From positions 83,784 to 131,575 of the forward strand of contig JAGCYZ010000051.1 of NCBI GenBank assembly GCA_017960545.1: DNA of 47,792 nt. The letters run 5' to 3'. The notes under the pieces are model-generated. The model was not told the DNA's origin, made no database searches, and worked only from the letters and a program-made list of their open reading frames with translations. Each line of letters opens with the position of its first letter. The stretch's first letter is position 1. Source of the DNA: Bacteroidales bacterium. GTDB taxonomy: Bacteria; Bacteroidota; Bacteroidia; Bacteroidales; UBA932. This document shows positions 10,659 through 18,378 of the stretch, one piece after another. Position numbers and translations under genes: made by a program.

Positions 10659-12296
10659 ATGAGAAGATACATTTACCTGCTTGCGGCGGCCCTTTCCGCA
10701 GCAACGTTGCTCATTTCCTGTGCCTCCAACAACAGCGGCGCCAATGCCGACAGTGACGGCCAGATCCTTTTCTACGGAGACGACATCGCGGTTGCCCAGA
10801 CCACTTACGGCAAAGTCCGCGGATTCATCCTCCGGGATATATATACTTTCAAGGGCATCCCCTACGGAGCCTCTACAGCGGGTGAGAACCGCTTTATGCC
10901 CCCCGTTCCTCCGGAGCCCTGGGAAGGCGTACGCAACGCCCTCAACTACGGTGACTCCGCCCCTCAGGTAATAGGCTACCAGCGCTCCCCGGAAGCCGCA
11001 GGCTTCTTCACGGACGCCTGGAACTATGACGTGATCAGCGAGGACTGCCTCCGCCTCAACGTATGGACTCCCGGCCTGGACAACACCAAGAGGCCGGTTA
11101 TAGTCTGGCTGCACGGCGGCGGATTCTCCAGCGGCAACGCCATCGAGCAGGACGGCTACGGCGGAGAGAACCTCGCCCGCTACGGAGACGTCGTCTTCTG
11201 CTCAGTGAACCATCGCCTCAACTGTTTCGGCTACAGCGACTTCGCTTCGGTGGGAGGAGAGAAGTACAAGCACTCCGGCAATGTGGGAATGCTTGACATA
11301 GTTGCCGCCCTGCAGTGGATACACGACAACATTGCCCAGTTTGGAGGAGACCCCGGAAACGTTACTGTTATAGGCCAGTCCGGCGGCGGCTCCAAGGTAA
11401 GCATCATTGCATCGATGCCTGCCGCCAAGGGTCTGGTACACAAGGGAGTGGCCCTTTCCGGCAACTCCATCCAGGGTGCCGACAAGGCCAGTGCCGAAGC
11501 CCTTGGCGAATACATCCTCAAGGAGGCCGGACTCAAGCCTTCCGAGATTGACAAGCTCCAGCAGATGCCTTGGGAAGAGTACTACGCCCTTGCCAACCGC
11601 GCCAGCCGCGCCCTGCAGCGCGACAAGGGCATCCGCGCGGGCTTCTCCCCCGTATCTGACGGAATCGACCTTCCTTTCCATTTCTTTGACGCAAGCGACC
11701 CGTCCCTCCCGGACATTCCAATGCTGTACTGCACCGTATTCAACGAGCAGAATCCTGACCGTGAGAGGCCCGAACTGGAAGACATAACCCTTGACGGCGT
11801 AGTGGAGCAGCTTTCCTCCCGCTACGGAGACCAGACACGCGCCATTGTGGAAGCCTACAACAAGACCTTCCCCGGACGCAGGCCGATAGAAATCTGGGCG
11901 CTCCTCACCGGTGTCCGCACCAACGTGGTCCGTTCCGCCAACACAAAACTCCAGCAGAAATCCCCTGTCTATATGGCCTGGTTCGGCTGGCAGCCGCCCC
12001 TCTTCGACGGCCGTATGCGCTCCTTCCACTGCCTTGACATCTGCTTCTGGCTGCACAACACGGACGTGATGCTCACCCACACCGGAGGCGGCAAGCGCCC
12101 TCGCGCCCTCTCCGACAAGATGTCCGACGCCCTGGTTGCCTTTATGCGCACCGGAGACCCCAACACAAAGAGCCTCCCCTACTGGCCCAAATACACTGCA
12201 GAAAACGGAGAAGTAATGGTACTGGACGATGTGTCCGAAGTTAAGAACGACCCTGACCGCGAATGCCGCGCCCTCATTGAAAACCTTTCCAGATAA
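10659..12296 (+). CDS. Carboxylesterase type B lipoprotein (alpha/beta hydrolase)
   Basis: A 545-residue esterase of the cholinesterase/para-nitrobenzyl esterase family. The N-terminus is a lipoprotein signal with lipobox LISC (Cys21), so it is cell-envelope anchored. Catalytic features are in order: oxyanion segment LHGGGF (151-156), nucleophile Ser241 in GQSGGG, an acidic residue probably Glu363 in FNEQ, and His457 in SFHCLD. The family cleaves carboxyl esters on small molecules or acyl/aryl groups on polysaccharides. Next to a divergent GH43 enzyme, deacylation of plant glycans is a reasonable inference but unproven. It is followed after one base by an SDR gene, so the two are almost certainly cotranscribed. 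Confidence 0.9.
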   Translation: MRRYIYLLAAALSAATLLISCASNNSGANADSDGQILFYGDDIAVAQTTYGKVRGFILRDIYTFKGIPYGASTAGENRFMPPVPPEPWEGVRNALNYGDSAPQVIGYQRSPEAAGFFTDAWNYDVISEDCLRLNVWTPGLDNTKRPVIVWLHGGGFSSGNAIEQDGYGGENLARYGDVVFCSVNHRLNCFGYSDFASVGGEKYKHSGNVGMLDIVAALQWIHDNIAQFGGDPGNVTVIGQSGGGSKVSIIASMPAAKGLVHKGVALSGNSIQGADKASAEALGEYILKEAGLKPSEIDKLQQMPWEEYYALANRASRALQRDKGIRAGFSPVSDGIDLPFHFFDASDPSLPDIPMLYCTVFNEQNPDRERPELEDITLDGVVEQLSSRYGDQTRAIVEAYNKTFPGRRPIEIWALLTGVRTNVVRSANTKLQQKSPVYMAWFGWQPPLFDGRMRSFHCLDICFWLHNTDVMLTHTGGGKRPRALSDKMSDALVAFMRTGDPNTKSLPYWPKYTAENGEVMVLDDVSEVKNDPDRECRALIENLSR

Positions 12297-12297
12297 T

Positions 12298-13308
12298 ATG
12301 AAAAAAGCATTGTTCATTGGCGGAACCGGGACCATCAGCACCGCCATCACCCAGAAGATTGCCACAATGCCCGATTGGGAACTGTACCTGATAAACCGCG
12401 GCAACCGCAGCAGGGTGATCCCGCCCAACGTAAAGCTTATACTGGCAGACATCAACGACCAGGAAGACGTCCGCCTCAAACTGGAAGGCCTCCAGTTTGA
12501 CTGCGTCTGCGACTTCATAGGCTTCGTACCCTCCCAGGTGGAGCGTGATTACAGGCTTTTCAAGGATATTACAAAGCAGTATATGTACATCAGTTCCGCC
12601 TCCGCCTACGAGAAGCCGGTGAGCAATTACATAATAACTGAGGAGACTCCCCTTGTCAACCCGTACTGGCAGTATTCCAGGGACAAGATTGCCTGTGAGG
12701 AATTCCTGATGGAGAAATACCGCTCCGAGGGCTTCCCCGTGACCATCATCCGTCCCACCTACACCTATGACGAGCGCAGCGTCCCCCTCAGTGTTATGGG
12801 AAACAGCGGCTCCTGGCAGGTTCTGGACCGAATGCTGCAGGGCAAGCAGGTAATCATCCACGGAGATGGAACTTCCCTGTGGACAATGACCCACAACAGC
12901 GATTTCGCCAAGGGATTCGTAGGCCTTATGGCTAACGACAAGGCCATAGGCCAGGCCGTCCAGATCACTTCTGACGAGACCCTCACCTGGACCCAGATCT
13001 ACCAGTGCGTGGCCGATGCCTTAGGCGTGGAACTCCTCCCTTACTACATCTCCTCCTATTTCCTTGCCGACATCGCCCCTGAATACGATTTCAAGGGAGG
13101 CCTGCTTGGAGACAAGGCCTGCAGCGTGGTGTTCGACAATTCCAAGCTCAAGAGCCTGGTGCCTGACTTCAAGCCGGAAGTGCCTTTCGCCCAGGGAATC
13201 AAGCGCACAGTGGATTACATCCACGAGCATCCACAGCTGAAGCGCCCTGACCCGCAGTTCGACGCCTGGTGCGATAATATCATCAAGAAACTCGAGTCAT
13301 TGAAATAA
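12298..13308 (+). CDS. NAD-dependent epimerase/dehydratase (extended SDR)
   Basis: This 336-residue Rossmann-fold protein starts MKKALFIGGTGTISTAI. The nucleotide-binding loop is GGTGTIS, with Ser where the classical motif has a third Gly. The active site shows SSASAYEK and YSRDK (the Tyr-xxx-Lys pair). I start at ATG 12298, one base after the esterase stop; a longer in-frame reading would overlap the esterase by 70 bases and lacks the immediate beta-strand start. Extended SDRs of this type act on nucleotide sugars or related substrates, and some relatives lack catalysis. The substrate cannot be assigned. Its tight coupling to the esterase suggests a shared pathway. Confidence 0.85.
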   Translation: MKKALFIGGTGTISTAITQKIATMPDWELYLINRGNRSRVIPPNVKLILADINDQEDVRLKLEGLQFDCVCDFIGFVPSQVERDYRLFKDITKQYMYISSASAYEKPVSNYIITEETPLVNPYWQYSRDKIACEEFLMEKYRSEGFPVTIIRPTYTYDERSVPLSVMGNSGSWQVLDRMLQGKQVIIHGDGTSLWTMTHNSDFAKGFVGLMANDKAIGQAVQITSDETLTWTQIYQCVADALGVELLPYYISSYFLADIAPEYDFKGGLLGDKACSVVFDNSKLKSLVPDFKPEVPFAQGIKRTVDYIHEHPQLKRPDPQFDAWCDNIIKKLESLK

Positions 13309-13314
13309 AGGCGG

Positions 13315-13956
13315 ATGAGTTGCTACGATACCTGTTTCTTTGAGCGGTACGCCCATCAGACCCTGCGCAGGTTCCTGGGGCGCGAGTACGACGACCTGGT
13401 AAACCGGGACCGTCCAGACCTCCAGTCTCCGGACGGCCGCTCAATGGGTATCGAGGTGACGCGGGCGATGGAAGAGACCCAGGCCGCAGCCGAGCAGCTC
13501 CTGGACAATATGTCCGGGCTCACCAATATGAGGGCGGAAGAGGACGACCTGGAACGCTTCATCCTCAACGGCTACACATACGGCCTGGACCTGGGAAGAT
13601 TCCTGAGCCCCCGGGAGTCCCGTTACTGGTCCATGGCCCTTCCAATGAAACGCATCCTGGACAGCAAGGTCTCAAAACTCACCAGCGGATTCTACGGAGA
13701 CTTTGAACGCAACGGACTGTACGTCTTCTGCAAGGACGACATAGGGATAGCGGACATCATAGGCGCGTACAGAAGGGTCATGGCGCTCCAGAGATATTCT
13801 GAGCGCAAATACAACTTCCTGTATCTTTCAGAAGTGAACTGCCTGCACGTATGCAACCTGATCGACAGTATCTCAGACACGTACAGGGTTTCCAGCTACG
13901 ACATCTCCCTCCAGGTAAGGAGGGAGTTGTACGGGGCTGCGATGGAAACTACCTGA
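13315..13956 (+). CDS. Unrecognised protein, possible PD-(D/E)xK-like fold
   Basis: I do not recognise this 213-residue cytoplasmic protein. Its N-terminal third contains RPDLQSPDGRSMGIEVTRAM (about residues 32-51), with the spacing of a PD...ExT nuclease-like motif; this is the only functional hint and the usual lysine is replaced by threonine. The rest is largely helical, with many Arg and Tyr (YWSMALPMKRIL, YRRVMALQRYSERKYNF). It begins 6 bases after the SDR gene, so it may be the third gene of the esterase-SDR transcript. Its last 8 bases overlap the end of a small convergent gene. Alternatives are a purely structural protein or a DNA-binding accessory protein. Confidence 0.6.
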   Translation: MSCYDTCFFERYAHQTLRRFLGREYDDLVNRDRPDLQSPDGRSMGIEVTRAMEETQAAAEQLLDNMSGLTNMRAEEDDLERFILNGYTYGLDLGRFLSPRESRYWSMALPMKRILDSKVSKLTSGFYGDFERNGLYVFCKDDIGIADIIGAYRRVMALQRYSERKYNFLYLSEVNCLHVCNLIDSISDTYRVSSYDISLQVRRELYGAAMETT

Positions 13957-14098
13957 TGCCATCGACGCCCTGCTTGCCTGTCTTTATAGTTGCGGCGTAA
14001 ATGCTGTTGCAAAGGCCCAGGAAGGCCGACAGCAACAGGGAAAGCAGCAGGGCCTTATAGGAAGACTTCTCCCTGAAAACTTTCTCGAGAAAGTTCAT
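13949..14098 (-). CDS. Small single-span membrane protein downstream of msrA
   Basis: A 49-residue reading starts 3 bases after the msrA stop codon: MNFLEKVFREKSSYK, then a hydrophobic stretch of about 18 residues (ALLLSLLLSAFLGLCNSIY), then a short basic tail ending GVDGIR. Tight coupling to msrA and the positive-inside charge pattern make it look like a real small membrane protein rather than chance. There is no homology evidence. It overlaps the convergent gene on the plus strand by 8 bases. Confidence 0.42.
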   Translation of the reverse strand: MNFLEKVFREKSSYKALLLSLLLSAFLGLCNSIYAATIKTGKQGVDGIR

Positions 14099-14101
14099 AG
14101 A

Positions 14102-14620
14102 TTACTTTTTTGCGTTGGCCGCTTTGGCGTATTGGAAAAGGGCGGCAGGAAGGTGGCAATATCCCTGAGGGTTTTTGTCCAGGTAGTCCTGGTGATACTC
14201 TTCCGCACTGTAGAAATTGCGGAGGGGCTCCACCTCCACTGCAAGGGGCGCGCCCAGGGATTCCTGAACCTGGCCGAATACTTCCTTGATCACCGGCAGG
14301 TCAGCCTCGTCCGAATAATAGATTCCGGTGCGGTAGCGGGTGCCCTCGTCTTCTCCCTGTTTGTTAAGGCTTAGAGGGTCAATAGCCTTGAAATACAGTT
14401 CTATAAGAAAGCGAAGAGAGAGCACGGAAGGGTCATATACCACGCGCACGGTCTCCGCAAAGCCGGTGGTGTCCGTATAGACTTCCTTGTATGACGGGTT
14501 TTCCCCGTTGCCGTTGGCAAAGCCCGTGCAGGTGTCCATAACGCCGTTTATCATCTTGAGGTAATGTTCAGTACCCCAGAAACAGCCTCCTGCCAGATAT
14601 ATGGTCTTGAGATTATTCAT
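14102..14620 (-). CDS. msrA: Peptide methionine-S-sulfoxide reductase MsrA
   Basis: MsrA repairs oxidised methionine (S-sulfoxide) in proteins. The 172 residues begin MNNLKTIYLAGGCFWG with the nucleophile Cys13 in the invariant GGCFWG motif, followed by GYANG-like FANGNGENPSY and the family core. There is no signal peptide, so it is cytoplasmic, and no fused MsrB domain. I use ATG 14620 rather than one 39 bases upstream because the -7 box TATATTTG (14628-14635) lies between them, so the longer form could not be transcribed. That leaves only 7 bases between box and ATG. A small membrane protein gene follows. Confidence 0.95.
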   Translation of the reverse strand: MNNLKTIYLAGGCFWGTEHYLKMINGVMDTCTGFANGNGENPSYKEVYTDTTGFAETVRVVYDPSVLSLRFLIELYFKAIDPLSLNKQGEDEGTRYRTGIYYSDEADLPVIKEVFGQVQESLGAPLAVEVEPLRNFYSAEEYHQDYLDKNPQGYCHLPAALFQYAKAANAKK

Positions 14621-14627
14621 AATAGTG

Positions 14628-14635
14628 CAAATATA
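14628..14635 (-). promoter_or_regulatory. -7 box (TATATTTG) of msrA
   Basis: Minus-strand TATATTTG lies 7 bases before the msrA ATG, predicting a leader of at most a few bases. It is 3 bases from the -7 box of the divergent prsW-like gene. Confidence 0.6.
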
Positions 14636-14638
14636 TAT

Positions 14639-14646
14639 TATTTTTG
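14639..14646 (+). promoter_or_regulatory. -7 box (TATTTTTG) of the PrsW-like protease gene
   Basis: TATTTTTG on the plus strand ends 7 bases before the ATG at 14654, again predicting a nearly leaderless mRNA. The arrangement mirrors that of msrA. Confidence 0.55.
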
Positions 14647-14653
14647 CATTGTT

Positions 14654-15370
14654 ATGCATATCAGCCTGATACTAGCCGCACTGATGCCAAGCCTCATCCT
14701 TACGGGCTATGTCCTTTACAAGGACAGGCAGAGGCCGGAGCCTGCAAGGCTCCTGCTCAGGGCCTTTGTCCTGGGTATGCTCTCAACCCTGCTGTCAACG
14801 TTCATTTCCGGGCCCCTGATGTCCATCGGCGCGTTTTCCACCGCGCCTGAAGGCGTGATCGGAAACCTGCGCCTGGCCCTTTTCGGCGCCGCAATCCCGG
14901 AGGAGTGCGCAAAGCTCTTCATGCTGTGGCTTGTGCTCCGCAACAACCCATACTTTGACGAGCACTTCGACGGAATCGTTTACGCCGTATGCGTGGGAAT
15001 GGGCTTCGCCTTTGTGGAGAACGTGGGGTACCTGTGCAACGCGGGCGATATGTGGGTGCACGCCGGAATAGCGCGAAGCATTATCAGCGTTCCGGGGCAC
15101 TACGCCTTCGCCGTGCTTATGGGATACCATTATTCCTACGCCCATTTTGACATTGACCAGCGGGACCTCCACCGCTTCCTCACCCTTGCGGCCCCCATAA
15201 CCGCCCACGCCGTTTTCGACTGGATCCTTATGGTATCTGACGCCACCAAATACCCGGTGGTGTCCGGAGTATTGTCAATAGTGTTCCTCTATGGGTTCGT
15301 ACAACTCCAGAAGATGGGCCGCAACAGCATCAGAGGCCATCTTACCAAGGACAACGACAGGATAATCTAA
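14654..15370 (+). CDS. PrsW-family glutamic-type intramembrane protease
   Basis: A 238-residue membrane protein with about seven hydrophobic segments and the PrsW motif set: PEECAK (Glu83, Glu84), FVENVGY (Glu122), PGHYAFAVLMG (His149) and HAVFDW (His185, Asp189). PrsW in Bacillus cleaves anti-sigma factor RsiW; here no anti-sigma gene is adjacent, so the target is unknown. I start at ATG 14654; the longer in-frame reading would run through the msrA start region and the promoter. It is divergent from msrA, with interlocked promoters. Confidence 0.85.
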   Translation: MHISLILAALMPSLILTGYVLYKDRQRPEPARLLLRAFVLGMLSTLLSTFISGPLMSIGAFSTAPEGVIGNLRLALFGAAIPEECAKLFMLWLVLRNNPYFDEHFDGIVYAVCVGMGFAFVENVGYLCNAGDMWVHAGIARSIISVPGHYAFAVLMGYHYSYAHFDIDQRDLHRFLTLAAPITAHAVFDWILMVSDATKYPVVSGVLSIVFLYGFVQLQKMGRNSIRGHLTKDNDRII

Positions 15371-15374
15371 AAAG

Positions 15375-15681
15375 AAAGGAGGAGCCGTAAGCCGGTTTCT
15401 GTTTTTAATTCTGCCATTTATCTTCGCAACCTACCCCCTGGCATCGGACGGGCCGCCCTCATCTGCCAGTATATTTGGTTTTGCAGGTCCCGGTGCCGTA
15501 CCCGCAGCGCGTCGCCGCACTGCGTCGTGAGCTCTTGCCTCGCGTTTTCACCCTTGGCCGTAAGGCCGGTTGTTTTCTGTTACGGCAAACAAGAAGTTAC
15601 CCCCTTCTGCGCTTTCCGCAGCGGATTGCCCTTCCCTGTCCGGACTTTCCTCCCTTGCGGGCGGCAGACCGCTCCTCCTTA
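15375..15681 (-). ncRNA. rnpB: RNase P RNA (M1 RNA, class A)
   Basis: The catalytic RNA that trims tRNA 5' ends. On the minus strand it opens with AAGGAGGAGCGGTCTGCC and soon shows the conserved GAGGAAAGTCCGGAC (P4/J3-4 region). It closes with GAAACCGGCTTACGGCTCC and the matching P1 strand. P1 pairs 15672-15680 with 15376-15384 (CTCCTCCTT with AAGGAGGAG). Length is about 305 bases. The 3' end is followed by a T-rich stretch. Confidence 0.95.
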
Positions 15682-15693
15682 AAAAGATGACCG

Positions 15694-15701
15694 CAAATAT
15701 C
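15694..15701 (-). promoter_or_regulatory. -7-like box (GATATTTG) of rnpB
   Basis: One mismatch to TAnnTTTG, placed 13 bases before the predicted RNase P RNA 5' end. No -33 TTG at the right distance. Confidence 0.4.
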
Positions 15702-15722
15702 GCAAAAAAAGAAAAATATACC

Positions 15723-15730
15723 TAAATTTG
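15723..15730 (+). promoter_or_regulatory. -7 box (TAAATTTG) of the glutaminyl cyclase gene
   Basis: Exact match to TAnnTTTG, 26 bases before the ATG at 15757. Divergent from the rnpB box. Confidence 0.5.
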
Positions 15731-15756
15731 TTAGACCTATGTACTGATTCCGGCCT

Positions 15757-16518
15757 ATGACTGCCAAGAGACTGATAATAGCGGCGCTTGCACTGGCTGC
15801 GCTTGTATCCTGCCAGGGCAAGGTAAAGAACTACCGCCTCAACGTTGTAAAGGAGTATCCTCACGATACCTCTTCCTACACGCAGGGCCTCTTCTGGCAC
15901 AACGGCCAGCTCTACGAGAGCACCGGCCAGCTGGGAGAATCCACAATGCGCATAGTGGACCTTGAAACCGGAAACGCCCTGCGCAGGCTCAATTTCGAAG
16001 CCAAATACTTTGCCGAAGGCTCCGTCATCCTTGACGGTGAGCTCTTCATCCTTACCTGGACCAACAAGGTGGCCTTCATCTACGATGCCTCAACCCTTGA
16101 ATACAAGCAGACCTACTCCTACCCGCGGGAAGGCTGGGGCCTGACAACGGACGGCAAATCCCTCATTGCGTCTGACGGCAGCGCCAACCTGTATTTCATG
16201 GACAACCGTTTCCAGGTTCAGAAGACAGTCAAGGTAACCCTGGACGGCCGCCCCGTGAGGCTCCTCAACGAACTTGAATGGATAGACGGTAAGATCTGGG
16301 CCAACGTCTATACCACCGACTCCATAATGATAATCGATCCCAAGACCGGAGAGGTGGAGGGCACAATCAACTGCAGCGGGCTTCTGGACCGTTCCCTGCG
16401 CACCCCGCGCACTGACGTCCTGAACGGAATAGCCCACAACCCGGCCGACGGCAAAATATACCTCACCGGCAAGTACTGGCCAAAGATGTTTGAGATTGAA
16501 CTTAAGGAAACTAAATAA
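15757..16518 (+). CDS. Glutaminyl-peptide cyclotransferase lipoprotein (plant-type beta-propeller)
   Basis: This 253-residue protein belongs to the COG3823 glutamine cyclotransferase family, five-bladed propellers that convert N-terminal glutamine to pyroglutamate. A lipoprotein signal with lipobox LVSC (Cys19) anchors it in the envelope. The mature protein starts with the family pattern: YPHDTSSYTQGLFWHNGQLYESTGQ is followed by a blade containing WGLTTDG and the NELEW(I)DGKIWAN and LNGIAHN segments. In Bacteroidales most exported proteins begin with Gln after signal cleavage, so substrates are plentiful. The aquaporin gene follows after 22 bases and may be cotranscribed. Confidence 0.9.
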   Translation: MTAKRLIIAALALAALVSCQGKVKNYRLNVVKEYPHDTSSYTQGLFWHNGQLYESTGQLGESTMRIVDLETGNALRRLNFEAKYFAEGSVILDGELFILTWTNKVAFIYDASTLEYKQTYSYPREGWGLTTDGKSLIASDGSANLYFMDNRFQVQKTVKVTLDGRPVRLLNELEWIDGKIWANVYTTDSIMIIDPKTGEVEGTINCSGLLDRSLRTPRTDVLNGIAHNPADGKIYLTGKYWPKMFEIELKETK

Positions 16519-16540
16519 TAACCACTTTAATCCAACTATT

Positions 16541-17233
16541 ATGAAAAAGTATTTTGCAGAATTCATCGGAACGCTCGTCCTCACCCTTATGGGCTGCGGC
16601 ACAGCGGTATTCCTTGGCTGCGGCACATCCGCAGGCGTAGTAGGAACAGCCATCGCATTCGGTCTTTCCGTTGTAGCTATGGCTTACTCTATCGGTGAGA
16701 TTTCAGGTTGCCACATCAACCCTGCCATCACATTTGCAGTGGCTCTGTCCGGCCGTATGAGCTGGAAAGACGCTTGCGGATACTGGGTTGGCCAGTTCCT
16801 TGGCGGTATCGTAGGAGCATTCCTCCTGTGGGCAATCATCGCAGCTACCGGAGCACCGGGCGCAATGGGCGATCCTGCCGGAATGGGTGCCAACGGCGTA
16901 GCAAATGCCGGAGGAGCAATGGGCGCCTGCCTGGTCGAGATCATCGCAACCTGTGTATTCGTATTCGTTGTCCTTGGAGCAACTGATTCCAAACTTGGCG
17001 CAGGCAAGCCTGCCGGCCTTGCAATCGGTCTTACCCTTATCCTCGTTCACCTTGTTTGCATCAACCTCACAGGAACTTCTGTAAACCCTGCACGCAGCTT
17101 CGGTCCTGCTCTCTTCGCAGGTGGCGACGCACTCAAGAATGTATGGGTATTCATCGTAGCACCTCTCATCGGCGGCGCTTGCGCAGCCGGTCTCTGGAAG
17201 TGCGCAGCTTGCTGCAAGAAAGAGGAGAAATAA
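16541..17233 (+). CDS. aqpZ: Aquaporin Z-type water channel
   Basis: A 230-residue MIP-family channel with six membrane spans and both NPA boxes (residues 60-62 in CHINPAITF and 182-184 in SVNPARSFGP). The selectivity filter positions, aligned on the NPA boxes, are Phe40, His170, Thr179 and Arg185. This is the narrow set of water-selective AqpZ rather than glycerol channels. I use ATG 16541 (MKKYFAEFIGTL), as the longer in-frame reading overlaps the cyclotransferase and adds a hydrophilic tail. Codon use is strongly biased, as in highly expressed genes. A bidirectional terminator follows. Confidence 0.95.
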   Translation: MKKYFAEFIGTLVLTLMGCGTAVFLGCGTSAGVVGTAIAFGLSVVAMAYSIGEISGCHINPAITFAVALSGRMSWKDACGYWVGQFLGGIVGAFLLWAIIAATGAPGAMGDPAGMGANGVANAGGAMGACLVEIIATCVFVFVVLGATDSKLGAGKPAGLAIGLTLILVHLVCINLTGTSVNPARSFGPALFAGGDALKNVWVFIVAPLIGGACAAGLWKCAACCKKEEK

Positions 17234-17252
17234 TACTCCATTTGCAACACAA

Positions 17253-17284
17253 TAAAAAAAACCGGCTTCAAGGCCGGTTTTTTT
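17253..17284. terminator. Bidirectional terminator between aqpZ and glsB
   Basis: ACCGGC (17261-17266) pairs with GCCGGT (17273-17278), with a run of A on the left and T on the right, so it can end transcripts from both sides. Confidence 0.9.
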
Positions 17285-17288
17285 GTGC

Positions 17289-18374
17289 TTATTTTTCCGA
17301 GTCGTCTTTCTTGTTGCGGCGGAACTTGGGGAGGCGGAGTTTCCAGCGGCCGTGGACTTTCTGGCGGCGGGAGTTCCACCTTTCCATAAGTTTTTCCTCC
17401 AGGTCCTCCTCCAGTTCGGGGAAGCGCTCGCGCATTGCGCGGACATTGTCGCGGATGAAGGAGCGGACGTGGCGTTCCTTCTTGTCTTCGAACATCTCGT
17501 CAAAGCAGACCATTATGCCCGTCTCGTAAACGTCTGCAAGCTCGTCGTTGCGGCAGGTGCCGAACATTTTCATCGTAGGAGAAAGGCTCATATAGGAGTT
17601 TACCAGCGGCGGGATGTGCGTGCCCAGCCTGAGCACGGCATCCTTGAGGTTGCGGTAGTCCTGCTTGAAGTCATCGTCCTTGAGGATGAGGTTCATCAGG
17701 CGGGGGTCGCCTTCCGGCATTATGAGGTCGTACGGGCGGGCAAGTTCATCCTTGTCCCCGAAGTGCTTCCAGAGGAAGTGCAGGATGAGGTTGCGGGCGG
17801 TGGCGTCATAGGACGGGTACATTGTCATCTTGCCCACGAAGTACATTATGTTGGGGTGCTGGAGGATGACGGCGGTGATTCCGTCCCAGAGGTTGTCAAG
17901 GGAGAATATGGCCTTGGGGCCGGCCTTGGAGCTCTGGTACTCAGGCGCCACGAACGAACGGCCGAGTTCCATCACGTGCGGAAGGTAATGCTTGATGAAC
18001 TCGTCGGAATAATGGAAAAGATGGGTGGATGTCATATCGGGCTGCCCGGCTTCGTTGAACTTGACATCAGTTCCGAAGATGTAGCGGTAACCGCCCAGGA
18101 TTGCCTCGGCATCCGGGTCCCATACCACTATCTGGCGGTAGGGGTTCTCCATTTTGTCGTATTCGTCAAGGTCCAGGGCAAGGCCGGTGGAACCGCCCGC
18201 CTGGCGGAAGGCTTCTTCCCTAAGGCGCCCGATTTCCGTGACCACGTTGGGAGAGTCGTGCCAGGTGACCACGTAAATCTCGTTGCCGCCTTTGTTGGTG
18301 TCCCTGAGTTTCTTGTCAGGGGTAAGCTCGGCCTTGAGCAATTCCTTGCTTACGGGATCGATTATCTTTTCCAT
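17289..18374 (-). CDS. glsB: Glycine N-acyltransferase GlsB-like (GNAT/hemolysin family)
   Basis: This 361-residue protein has the GNAT-type fold of the family once called putative hemolysin (COG3176), with a core of LREEAFRQAGGSTG, AILGGYRYIFG and VMELGRSFVAPEYQ. In Bacteroides, the adjacent glsB and glsA genes make glycine lipids: GlsB N-acylates glycine with a 3-hydroxy fatty acid and GlsA adds the second acyl chain. Here the gene lies 4 bases downstream of a glsA-like acyltransferase, which supports this assignment over ornithine-lipid OlsB, whose partner would be OlsA. The Lys/Arg-rich C-terminal tail suggests membrane contact. Cytoplasmic membrane face. Confidence 0.85.
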   Translation of the reverse strand: MEKIIDPVSKELLKAELTPDKKLRDTNKGGNEIYVVTWHDSPNVVTEIGRLREEAFRQAGGSTGLALDLDEYDKMENPYRQIVVWDPDAEAILGGYRYIFGTDVKFNEAGQPDMTSTHLFHYSDEFIKHYLPHVMELGRSFVAPEYQSSKAGPKAIFSLDNLWDGITAVILQHPNIMYFVGKMTMYPSYDATARNLILHFLWKHFGDKDELARPYDLIMPEGDPRLMNLILKDDDFKQDYRNLKDAVLRLGTHIPPLVNSYMSLSPTMKMFGTCRNDELADVYETGIMVCFDEMFEDKKERHVRSFIRDNVRAMRERFPELEEDLEEKLMERWNSRRQKVHGRWKLRLPKFRRNKKDDSEK

Positions 18375-18378
18375 AAAG

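Noticed and set aside
11202-12518. 438-residue minus-strand frame opposite the esterase
   Set aside because: The esterase on plus has a complete catalytic triad and lipobox; the minus frame has no family features.
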